Origin: Dipetalonema caudispina
Taxonomy: Eukaryota > Nematoda > Chromadorea > Rhabditida > Onchocercidae
Length of the DNA: 64,000 bases
NCBI GenBank assembly: GCA_013365325.1
Contig: JABVXV010000009.1
Span: 62,001-126,000, forward strand
Reading direction: 5' to 3'
Below are positions 28,201 to 39,400 of the stretch, in pieces; within the stretch, counting starts at the first letter, position 1, and each line of letters begins with the position of its first letter. Made by a program: the position numbers and the translations under genes. The notes beneath the pieces are model-generated. The model did not search any database. It was not told where the DNA came from and was given only the letters and a program-made list of their open reading frames with translations.

Positions 28201-28346
28201 TGATATGAACTAAAAATAAAATAATTGGCCATTACTTTTACATTGCAGTAATTTAGAATTTCGCAAGCCAAATCATGTTTCTACCCAGGAGGTTCCCGCC
28301 ATTCAATTTTCAAGTGTAAAAGAATGCCAATCAATTCGACTGGCAT
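17823..28346 (-). CDS. RALGAPB: Ral GTPase-activating protein subunit beta, N-terminal half
   Basis: The exons are 28285-28346, 27457-27568, 26491-26651, about 25700-25918, 25242-25396, 24933-25029, 24481-24762, 24372-24413, 23948-24085, 23615-23718, 23254-23410, about 22875-23009, 22500-22668, 18304-18471 and 17823-18025, for about 735 residues. The beta subunit forms a heterodimer with RalGAP alpha that inactivates Ral GTPases. Collinear matches to the vertebrate protein include VVSYALTLS (VICYGLTLP), PSPSYWKT (PTPPYWKT), WFQLMHMIGNP (WFRFLHMLSNP), MKLVDVFYG (SCLVDAFLG), ERQPKVARML and AGRAAALGALCRIICSKK. The last exon ends in a clean phase-0 donor, and the next lies in or beyond the gap, so the C-terminal half with the Rap-GAP-like domain is missing. 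The ends of exons 4 and 12 are not settled. The start was chosen because MPVELIG joins the next exon in frame; an overlapping upstream ATG precedes it. Confidence 0.88.
18472..22499. other. Long intron of the RalGAP beta gene
   Basis: About 4 kb separates exons 13 and 14, while most introns in this gene are below 1 kb (the largest other, intron 1, is about 0.7 kb). The flanking exons join cleanly in phase 1, so no coding exon is needed between them. It holds an (AT)n stretch at 19181-19223. A frame at 20537-20764 has no family resemblance. I see no tRNA-like or other RNA gene. Confidence 0.5.
19181..19223. repeat. (AT)n microsatellite
   Basis: About 21 uninterrupted AT units inside the long RalGAP beta intron. 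Confidence 0.93.
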
Positions 28347-28351
28347 GGCAT
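28331..28351 (-). promoter_or_regulatory. Overlapping upstream ORF at the RalGAP beta start
   Basis: An acceptor (TTCAAG) sits just above 28352. One base below it an ATG opens a six-codon frame ending in TGA. The presumed main ATG (28344-28346) lies inside it in another frame. If the message is trans-spliced here, ribosomes would meet the short frame first. The sequence layout is direct; the effect is inference. Confidence 0.3.
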
Positions 28352-29559
28352 TCTTGAACTATGACGTTGATTACAAAATCGAAACATCTTTGCAGAATTT
28401 TTATTCAAGAACTTGAAAGAAAAAAACAATAAAACGGATTGGTTAACCAAAAAACACAGACTAAAATGATTAATACATGAAAAACATTGGGCACAGAGAT
28501 CGATAATCTGAAAGTTGTTTTGAATTTCAGGAATCCGAACAAACGATACCATAGCTAATCTGTGAGGCCAGTGAACTTATAGTGAACGAATATAAATTGA
28601 ATTCTCACTCTTCTTTCATTTTAAACAAAATGTTTCACAACAAAAATGGAATTTTAAACGCGGTCAGCACTGGTAACATCAGTATAGGATCCAAAATAAA
28701 GCACCATGCTATGATCAATAATACAGCCGAACAGATGGCTGGATAAAAACAAGACTGAAAACCATAACCTGAAGTGAAAACAAAATAACAGCAATATTGA
28801 TAACGAATGGATCAGACAAAAAAAAAAAAAAAAAACAAAATAAATAATGTTCAATGCATAACTTCGCGACCCTATATGACTATTAGAAATATTAATTACG
28901 GCGGCAGGAAATTACAACGGAATCTTGAAAAGGGCTTTAATAAGTTCTGGGAGTGTGAGCAGTTCTACAATAAATTCCGTATAGGTTACACAAAAAGATA
29001 CCTTGGAGTGACATAGCATATTGAGAAGATCATCTACAAACTCTGGAAACCTTTGGATGAATACTCAAGAAGAAAGGAATAATTACAAGATGTTAAAGAC
29101 AAATTCTCTGGGAAACGTTATGAGTTGCAAATCAGCAACCGTTATTGCAATTGTAGAAGTCCTGGTGAATAAAGTGAACATCGCAGAATATAATTCGACT
29201 TTCAAAACTAATTAAATTTCAACGATGTTATCGGGATACAGAAAATGTAGTAAAAAGAGTAGAGAAAGAAAGTGTAGAAAATGCCATATTAGCGGCTATA
29301 AAATAAATCAGTCACTCTAGTAACATTTTCAAAAACTTTGTCCTCTTACCAAAAGTCAAAAATAAATAAACTCAATTCTCTTTGATTCTTGTTCGATATC
29401 TTTAATTTAAAGCTGACGCAAAAGGAAGGCTTTATCTCTCTTCTATTTGATTCACTTATCCTTTCTTTGGTTTCCACTGGGGTAAGCCATTGCTAAGTTT
29501 TTCGAAATATAAAAATTAAATGTGCAAACACGAAAAGGAGGTTTTAGTACATTGTCAAT
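28352..29559. other. Gap between two co-oriented genes
   Basis: About 1.2 kb lies between the end of the unrecognised gene (29560) and the start of the RalGAP beta gene. A poly-A run lies near 28818. I see no convincing exon. The spacing would be compatible with a nematode operon of the long-spacer type but does not prove it. Confidence 0.4.
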
Positions 29560-32481
29560 CTATCCACCGAATGCCACTTTGTCTTTACAGGGTGCATGAA
29601 TGATTTGCAAATAATGCAGCCGCCCGGAGTCGCGTAATTCCCGTTTTCGCTCTTCTTCAAACAACATCAAACAAATTTTCACCGTTTCGTCGATTTCAGA
29701 CTCTGCAACAATATTTGCAGTTAAATGACATTTTTGTTGAAAGAGAAAATAAGAATGCGTGACTCAAATCAAAAAAAAACTTCTAAACATACTAAGCATG
29801 CGCTGAAATGATTTCAGCTCACAAAGCAAATAGATCTTACCGTCAAACTTTTGCTAGAATAAAATTAATATTTTCATAAAAGTCGATGAAAGTACAAATT
29901 TTTATACCATTAAATTTGCAGTTTTCCATGAGATGACGTGCATGTAAAAGTGCTAATTCCCTGTCAAACAACGAGGTGCCAGTGCCAGGAACGAACGATA
30001 AAACCTGGAGTAAAATAACAGTAGTAAGATATTGTTGTAAATTTGCAAAAAATCAATCTAATTCTGGGTTTTTGTAATATATGGTTGATCAAAATGCCAA
30101 ATATCATCGGAGACTATCCAGTGCTTTTCATGTGGTAGGCATCTTTAAATGCCCTTACGCAGATGGGCTTCTTCGCAAAAAGCATTTCATGGTGAGTCAC
30201 TTATCAGACTAAACCCTTGTAGAACTGTAAGATGTAAACAAACTTCAGTAAAAAAATGTCTCGAGGATTCGATTTATGTAAGAAATAACTTAATTTAACT
30301 TACATCGTTACAATAATCCAGTGCAAGGATAAAATTAGAGGCTTCGCGTTTGGTGTGAACTACATAGTATAAAAGTAGAACAGAGTAACACATCAACGTA
30401 ATACCGACTAAATGGCGTCTCAATCCATCAACCACATTCATAGTCCGCCGTCTTACATGGTTTGTTTTCAAATTCTCAGAATCAGAATCCTGAAATAAAT
30501 TCTGAACCAATTTCCCGAAATAATCACAAAAAGAACATCTTCATAATCAAAAAAAAAAAAAATGAGGATAATAAAAAAAGAGACTGAACTTATAAGGTGG
30601 TCATTAATTGATCTAAGAAGAGTGCAGTTTTGGCATTTAAGAACGATATGCATGTCGCATCGGTTAAAAGCATATGTTCAAAAGCAAGCAGGTCAACAAG
30701 TCGACGAAACTACTAGTTGTCAATGACAAGAACCAAGCAGTTGGAATCATCAAGAGCATGAACGGTCTTTTTTTCGTATGAATTACAAAGGGTTTAGGGA
30801 TATTTACGAAAATAAAGATAATCGCAAATGAGCAAAAAAAAAAAAATCACCGACACATCGCCATCGCTAGCAGACACGTGTCCACAATCACAAGCACCAC
30901 ATCTCACGAGTTCTTTCGATATTTTCTTCTTAGCTTTTTCGTGCTCTGCACGAGCCAATTCTGAAAATGCTTTTAAAAAAAAATCTTTTTGAAATGATTA
31001 ATACAAATGACTGATCAAAATAAATATTCTTAAACTAGAAGTAAACGGCTTCTGTTCTGAATGACGGACTCAATTTTTTATGACCCTCTGTGCACAAAAA
31101 TATAATATCATGATGACCAAAACTATCTAATCTTTCGGTGCATTTGCAACTTCCAGAAAATTAATCTTGGTTTCACTCTAACTATCGTCACTTCTTACTG
31201 CTAATGTTTTTATAATTGCTTTTTTTGCCCGATGAGCTATATAAACTGTTAAAACTTAAGCACTTTATAAAGCGAATTGCAATTTTTTCCAATTTATCCG
31301 GTAAAAATGATTCATTGAGTAGATCAAAGCATCAAACAGCAATAAAGAAATCGATAGGACATTCAGAAAAGTGTAAAATCAAAAAGTTATAGTAGGCTAA
31401 AAATAAAAAACTGCTCATATTATAATAAAAAAGTGTTCATGTCCAGAATCATAAAATAAAGTTCTGAGAGATTGAAGACAAGAACATCTATATCAATATC
31501 ATAAAAGTGGAACATACTACCACTACCTGTTAACTAGATATTAAGGAAATTATCCTCTATGATAAAGCAAATGCTTTTGGCAACTAAGATCCAATATTTG
31601 TGCAAGTGAACTGTATTTTGGTCATAACAGAGCAAATCTTTTGAAAAAAGACTTGTAATCCTTGATTTATTTCTAAGGTTCAAGATAATATATTCAATAA
31701 AACCATGGTCTGCTTTGAAAGAAAAAACATCAATAAGAAATACCTTCAAAAAGACCACTTGGAAACAACTCAATAACACGTACAGCGAGTACACCGCGTC
31801 GAAGTGCATGGACAGCTAATCGGAAGGTGTGTCTATCCAGCGCCAATCTATAAAAAAGCAAGGTAACAGGAAAGAGAACCTTATCAGAATACATTCAACT
31901 TTTATCACTGGTACACTATTTGAACCGTTGAAAGAATGTAAAATAGTATTTGGCGGCGACGAAATGAAATAGATTTCGGATTCCTTTCAATTGGATCTGA
32001 GAAGATTATAATCGAAGCAAAGTTCTAGAATCGAGTAGAAATGAGACTTAGACCAGTACAATACAATTAAGCTGATAATGAGTACTCTGATCAGGGTTAC
32101 TTGATAATCAATCAAACAAGACAAATCAAAGGATAAAGCAGGTTGAATAATTTCCCGCGATTTCTAGTAAGAGTGCAGAAATGCAAAATAACTGGATAAT
32201 TATATGTCTATAGCTATAAGCACTGCAAGTAAACTCTATAATACACTATGCTACAGGTTATGTGCAGCGTAAATAAAATTAGACTAAATGCATAAGTGAT
32301 GCCATTTGTAGGCGATGAAAATCAGGAAACAATGATTTGCTCACTCAGAGTCTTCTTTTGGACCAGAAAATAAGCCGATCGCTTCCAGAATACATTTATG
32401 AGCTTCCTCCAACAGATAGCAACCTTGTGATACCGTTAGATCAACATCATCTGCACCATTCTCATTACCATTCACATTCAT
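29560..32481 (-). CDS. Unrecognised protein, one central membrane segment, 258 aa
   Basis: The six exons are 32345-32481, 31744-31847, 30851-30960, 30304-30489, 29908-30004 and 29560-29702; all phases agree. I do not recognise the family. The start codon lies six bases after a TTTTCAG acceptor, which suggests trans-splicing. Residues 47-80 hold a basic helix-like block (FRLAVHALRRGVLAVRV). Residues 83-98 are lysine- and glutamate-rich. A tight C-G-A-C-D-C-G-H cluster follows at about 100-107 and resembles half of a metal site. After an acidic and then arginine-rich stretch (HVRRRT), residues 143-158 form one hydrophobic segment (LVGITLMCYSVLLLYYVV). The C-terminal third is charged and helical in character, ending in DKVAFGG. 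A 13-base perfect microexon candidate lies in the last intron. Membrane topology and function are unknown. Confidence 0.7.
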
Positions 32482-35400
32482 TACTATCTGAAAACCACCT
32501 GACAAGATTATAACAAAAATATTCATCCCACCATTACAGGCGTAAGCAAATAATGCGACTTAAATGCATGTAATCAAATATAGAATTTAACAATCACTTG
32601 CAATGAAGGATAAATGAAAGTAAGCAAATAAATCTACCCAATTCAGCGATTAAAAGTGATTGTATCCAAATTGAAGTGAGACATTAGCGCCACCATTAGC
32701 AAGCTATCAATGATCGTTTTTGGTGCAGCAATCATTCTCAGTCATCGGTATCATGCCACGTCTGTTCCTTATTACTTCATCGTCTCATCAGTCTCTCTCT
32801 CCTACTCAATACACACACTATATCCCTGTTCTTGTTACATTTCCATTTCAACAACACATCTTCATCCCATGACCCTTGACATCCCTTCCTTTTAACCAAA
32901 TCTCAGAAAATCCAACGGTACCCATTTCTACCGCATATTGCACAGCGCCAGCATGCAAATTTCTCGGACAATTGCAAAAGTGCAATAAGATGACGTGATA
33001 TGTGCATGTTAAAGATTGAAGGGGAATGTATAATTAAAGCAAAATGTTAAATAAAGGGATGAGTCTCAGTCATTTCGTCGATCTCTTGCAGATCTATTTG
33101 ATAAGAGAAAAACTTGCATAAATTGATAAATTCCTCAATTCTAGATTCTTGAACAAATGCACATCTATCTGCACTAAAAATCTCTGCAAATTATTTAAAT
33201 CTCCAAAATTTCGTTAAGGAACTTAAATAAATATCATTAATTCCACTTCTTTCCAATAAAAATTTTTTGAATTTGGACAATTGATTCGAATTATTACTTA
33301 CAATGAAACTGCTATCAGATATGATGTATTACTTTAAGTTCTGATACCACTCGATCTGATAAAGATTCAATCAGAATCTGACCCATGCATACCATTTATT
33401 ATTAGTCCATTCATCTTCTGTTCACTCACTTCATATTCAGTAATCAATTAATCCATTTCATATCATTACATTTAAGAGACTATCATCTGAACCATTTATT
33501 GATAATATTCCTCCTATAACATAAAATATCAAATATTCAGGTATGAAGGAATTGAATGAATGAATGTATGAAAGGAGGAAATGAAGAGGAGTGAAAGGAA
33601 GGATGGAAAGAAAAGTTGATAATTAGGTCAAGGTCATGGTTATGATTTCTTTTTTCTTCATTCCCTCACAAAAAAGTGCTGTAATGATAAATAAGTGTGA
33701 CGAAATTCAATTAAAATTAATGATATATGCTGCTATTAGTACTGTCGAAACTTAAATTTGTACTGTTTCAACCAGTTTTTTTAGGATTTGCAACAAAAAA
33801 AAAGAGGCATTTCACGATTCCAAAGTTTCTATTAAATAAATATCAAACTAGTTGGTCCATGAAATCCAATCAAATTTCATGTCTATATCTGATTAGTTGA
33901 TCTTATCATGTTGAAATCACAACTGGTAGATTACTTAAAATACTACCACATGCGCTATTAGCTAAACTCCTTTCTCTTTCAACGGAAAACTTTCAGTAAT
34001 TCTACTGCTGAGAATATCAATTACTCGTTGTTTATTTATGATTCAAATCATTTTGTTTCTTCACTGTCCTCGCTTATGTTTCATTTCATTGAAAAATTGA
34101 TGATTATATTCTATCATTTTCACTGTTGGCATCAATTAATGACGATTCACTCATTATCGGATATTTTATCCACGCATTTGTAGTAGTAGTAGTAGTATTA
34201 GTAGCAGCCTTATCTGTCGAACGGTAACACCATTCCTTGCAGTCAGCTGACTGCTAATAAAATTTTGCAGAGATATTTCCTTCAGGATGTTGTGATTCCT
34301 TTTAGGTTAGCATACCAACGAAGAACCAAAGATATTGGCAGGAAAGGAAAAAAGTAGCTTTTCCTCCTTTCGAGATTTAAACTTGAGTTCGGGTATTCTA
34401 AATGTTTGAAATTGTGATTTTCTTCAACGTCAGATTGTGTCATCTCAAATTGTAAGCCATTTCAGAACGGAAAATAACTTTTGCTGAATCGTTGACAGAA
34501 TACGAACACATCAATGATCCGTTAGACTGTATTTAATTGCATCAGTCCAAGCCCCAAATGTATTATAACCATTCTTGATGAATTATTAATTTCAGGATGA
34601 AATATATCTGCTTACAGATTCCATCCAAAGTTATCGCTGTACTAATGTATGTCATATTTCCCATTGCTGTAGATGAACGGATCAAAAATAATTTCAAATT
34701 AAACAATTACATTATGTTTTGCATATTTTCACTGTCCTCTGCAATTTGATAGTTTAATCTTTCAGTTTCACTTATAATATTGGCTTTAGATATAAACTTC
34801 GAGTTAAACCAATTAAATGCAACGTTGTATCTCTTCAACAGTTGCCAAATTCTTTGCATCAGATATACGTTGCTTAAAATGATCAACAATTTTACTACTG
34901 CTCTTTTGAGTGAATTTTTCTTACTTCAAACTGTGAACTATGCGATTTTCGAAACATCAACTTGGTTTAACCTTTGCTTTATTTTTAGTATTTAAATGTA
35001 ATTTTGTAACCTTCAATATGCATCATCGCTCATCGACCTGAGAGAATGCTTTAAAAAGTTATATTTTCAAGCATCCCTACAGATCAGAAACAGTTTGAAC
35101 GCAGTTTATTGCCGGAATTTCAATTCTGTCAAGTCTAAAGAGTAATGAGCTTTCTTAATTTCATTAAGATATGGCGATCATAAAATTACTTTACATGTTC
35201 AATCCAAGGACATTTTTGTAAGTTTTCGCGCAATTTGTCTGCGCATATTTTTTGTCAAAGTAAAGATTACATGAAATGGCGACATGTTCACAAAATAAAT
35301 CATACTTATGCAAATGAACTGACCAAAATGCAAAAGCATCTAATTTCATGGTAATTTACCAAACGGATTAAAGCTAACGAATGATAAAACGTAATTATGT

Positions 35401-36416
35401 TTTTTGATAAGAACTTTTTTGCAACAATTTAACGAAATTACAGAATCATAATTTCTCTTCTAAATATGGTCGAACTGATCTTGCTGATGAAAAGAATAAT
35501 GTTCCGATAGATAGAACGAAAGCAACTATTATCCTGTTCTCATAATTTTGATTCGTTAAATCCGCATGAAAAATTGGACGTTGAAATCAAAGGTCACACC
35601 AAGAAAACAAAACTATTAAATAATTAAATGATTTTCGTAAAAATTATATCTGATCTTTTGTTTTGACCTTACTAGGAATTCGCAAAAGAAGAAATAAATC
35701 GGTTCTTAGGTGCAAGTGTAGATTTCTAAAGGTCTTTTCTTAACGGATAAATATCGAATTTTGGCCCACTTTTTTACCATGTAGAAAGCTTTAGACCTTT
35801 AAAACAATAATCTTTAGACCTTCAGAACTCTGAGAATCGGCTGCATTCTGAAATATCGTTTTTGAGGGAAAGTGTGAATGAAAAAATGCAAGGACTACTA
35901 CTAGATTAAAGATTAATAGGTATACATCAGTAATGAATTTAATTTTTAATAACCCTTTCGATTTTGCCCTTCAAGACTGTTAATTTTTAGAGCCTTATTG
36001 AGGTAAGAAAGTATTTTTAGTTACAAATTATTATTTTATTATAAATTAGAAAACAACTGCAAAAAGTATCAAACAAAAAGATTTTGATTAGATGATCTTT
36101 CCTCTTATTTCTTTCCGGTTTTTGTTGATCACATCTTACCGAATTTCTTCTGCCGTGCTAACAACCGTGTGCATCCCGCTCGCTGTCTAAAATTGAATTC
36201 TTTTTTTTCCAGTATCAAGAAATTAACATTTGTCTTAAGTCCTTGAAAAATTTTCTGGTAAAGGGCAGATGGCTACTTTTGTTTTTTGGATCAATTTCAA
36301 GATGAAGAGCATTTGAAGGAATACATCAATTTGTTGAAAACTTGAAAAAAAAAATCTTTATCGCAACCACTTCCCGATACTTATAAGTTTGCTAGACTAT
36401 ATCAAGAAGAGTAAGC
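32482..36416. other. Non-coding spacer between two minus-strand genes
   Basis: About 3.9 kb. It holds a short (GTA)n run at about 34180-34199 and scattered A/T-rich sequence. One plus-strand frame (34597-34752) starts directly after a TTTCAG acceptor and carries a hydrophobic stretch, but it has no family match. Otherwise nothing is seen. Confidence 0.45.
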
Positions 36417-39400
36417 TTAGTTTCGAAGTGAATTCTTTCGCAAAAAATTTAGAAATAAATGATACCTATAAAGTGGTAACACTCTGAAAGGTGGCCCATG
36501 ACCTGGAATGATCCAGTTCGCTAAACACACGATCAAATTTGAATTTTGCCTTCTGATTAATGAATCCCAAACACTTCCATCGAGATCTACGCTTGAATCT
36601 GTCTGAAATAATCTTTTCATTAGTGATTCCAATGTATGAGTTTTATGTTTTATGATCACTTATATCCTATTAGAAAGCAAAGGAAGTGAAAAGCTTTCAA
36701 TGCTAATTCTACAATGGTCAATTTCATGTCATGGTCGGAACAATATTCTGAATCTTGAGGCTTATATTATTAAGCAATCATTCGATATCAGCGCATGATT
36801 TACTACACTTTTCACAGCAAATGAGTAATAGGGAAATTCAAAATAAAATATTTCCTTAAGAAGATAAAAGTTCGTGTAAATAGCATTTTGATTCCAGAAA
36901 ATCACCAAGTATGTCAATCATAAAATTTCAATTAATATCTAGCAGTGACTTTGTATGCATAATAAATTGTCAACAAAGCTAAAGCATAAATTTAGTTTTT
37001 AAAATTTGATAAGGTTACTTTGTGGTCAGTAAAGAACTAACCCTGTTGAAAACATAATCTTCCATTGGTATTAAATCTCCAACAATAGCCATTGTTCCAT
37101 ATCCTTCTACATTGTAAACTAATACACTAAGGCTTTGTTGTGTTGGACCAGGAGTTTTCCAAACTTCTACATTTTCCGTCAATTTACGGTAAGGTCTCTA
37201 TAAAAGTGAAAATAAAATTCAAATTATCTTACAAAATAATAAGGAAGGATCATACAACCATCTCTCAATTGTTCACATACTTAAATACTTTGAAGTTGTC
37301 TTCTAAATTATTGAGTATACTTTTTGCGCGAAAGAACGGAAAATAGTTGAAAACTTAAATACTTTTTTAATTGATCATCCAGTGAGTTATACGATGTAAA
37401 TTTTATTTAATGAATATTAAAGCAGTCTACAATTTGATTTGATTTTTTCATATTGTATTTTACTCCATAGTTATGAAGAATATTTCTACACAAAAATTTT
37501 CCTCGAAATTTTTGTTTTGAATTGAAAAAATTTGGATAAATGTGAAGAAAAAAAAGAAATAAATAAACAAACATCTTTAAGTTCGCTGACAGTAGCATGC
37601 TGTTCCACAAATTCCATCGTATGAAAAAGTGTTGGCTTCAGGGGGAAAAGGTTGAGGTTACCTGTATGACTCGGATGTCCACTTGTTATTACAATTACCG
37701 CAATTTCATCCATGGAAATCATTTCTTTCGAAAGACCTAAAATCATTTTTAAGTGATTTCTTGAATTTTGATAATAAATTATTGCTTCGTCCAAATATCT
37801 GGATTAGTGCTTAATAGTCCAAATTCTACTTAAACAGATATAATGATTAGTCCGATCATAAACTCTCTAACAGATAATGCCTTCAATTAAGAGCGGTTAA
37901 TTTTACCCACCTTTTTCACTTTAAAACAGAGCTTTTTAATATCTTGAACTTATTAAAAAAGTTAATTGCAAAATTCACACAAAAATTGACTTTCCCACAA
38001 ATATTAAGTTAGGGAAAGCAAAGTTTTATTTGAATGGACAAGTCGATCAACGCATTTTTATTCCCGAATTAATTTAGAAAGATAAAGAGAAGAAATCTAA
38101 TTGATTATAGTAGCATGAAGATGGTTACTTTACAAATTTACGACTAGTAAAGGATCTTATAATCAAAATATACTTTAGTTAAAGTTGAGATCAGAGATTT
38201 ATTGCTTTTATACGCGTTTTTGGAAAACTTTATTGACGAATTCTTTGCCTAATTTCTATTTAATTTTCTTATTAATTCATACTTTCGTTTATTTACTTGC
38301 TAATCGGTAGTTAACACTTTTCAAAATATGGTCCTCAAAAGTTAAAAATTTTATTAATGCTTCATTCTTTTAGCGTCTGGAAAGTAATTGTTATTCTTAG
38401 CATATTCAACGACAAATTTATTGATGAAAACTGCTTGATCAAATTATGATGATCCAACAGTAGTCATTGTAGTGAAGGAAATGTTATGCAAAGTAGCCAC
38501 AGATATTATATCCATAAACATAAAATATTCAATATTATTGTTGTTAAATACAGATAACCCATATCTTTGCTGATTAGAACAATTCGTGAACTAATTTTAG
38601 AGCGGTTAGATACGCAATGTATCGTTTAAGTTGATCATGATAGGTGTACCGTGGAGAATATATGAAGGGAGAGGTAAATTATTGGCCAAGAGATATTATA
38701 ATTGGATTATTGAGCAAAGAGGAATTGAAAATATGTTTAGTAATTCAATGGTCGAAAGTTGAAGATTATGAAATGTTTGGTATTCTGTGCAAATTTTTCC
38801 AATTTAAATAATCAAATTATGAAATAAATGCTAATTGGGAGCCTAACTCTACCAAGTTAACGGTAATCTAATACATTCTTATCAAGGAAAATATAAATAT
38901 AAATTTAAAAATTATAAATCTATCTGTAGAAGTATGAATTAGTATGATATCTTTGTAAGAGCTTTCAAACATAAAATTTTAAGATTCGTAATTTTCATTG
39001 ATGATATTCGAAAGTTATGTGGAGACTAAAGAACATGAATGCAACATAAAAAATTTGGATAAAATTAAAAGATTTCAAATATAAATGGAACGAAAAAAGG
39101 CGTAACATAGCTATTATATCGTGCGTAGCCTTATCTTATGAACTTTCATTTAACAGTTTACTTATCATAGTATGATAAAGTGTGATAGGCTATAGGTTAA
39201 TCTAACGCAGCATAAAGCTTAGGAAAATTTGATCCTCCATTTCTTTCCTTTATCCCACTAATTAGAATTCTATTTAGGTTTTTCCAAACAATTTCGACGA
39301 ATATGAGAAGTTTTTTGATAAATTACTTCTGCATTTCTTTTCTTAGGCATCCATCAAATGAAATGCAATTATTATATCATTGAATTTTCTACTACTTAAA

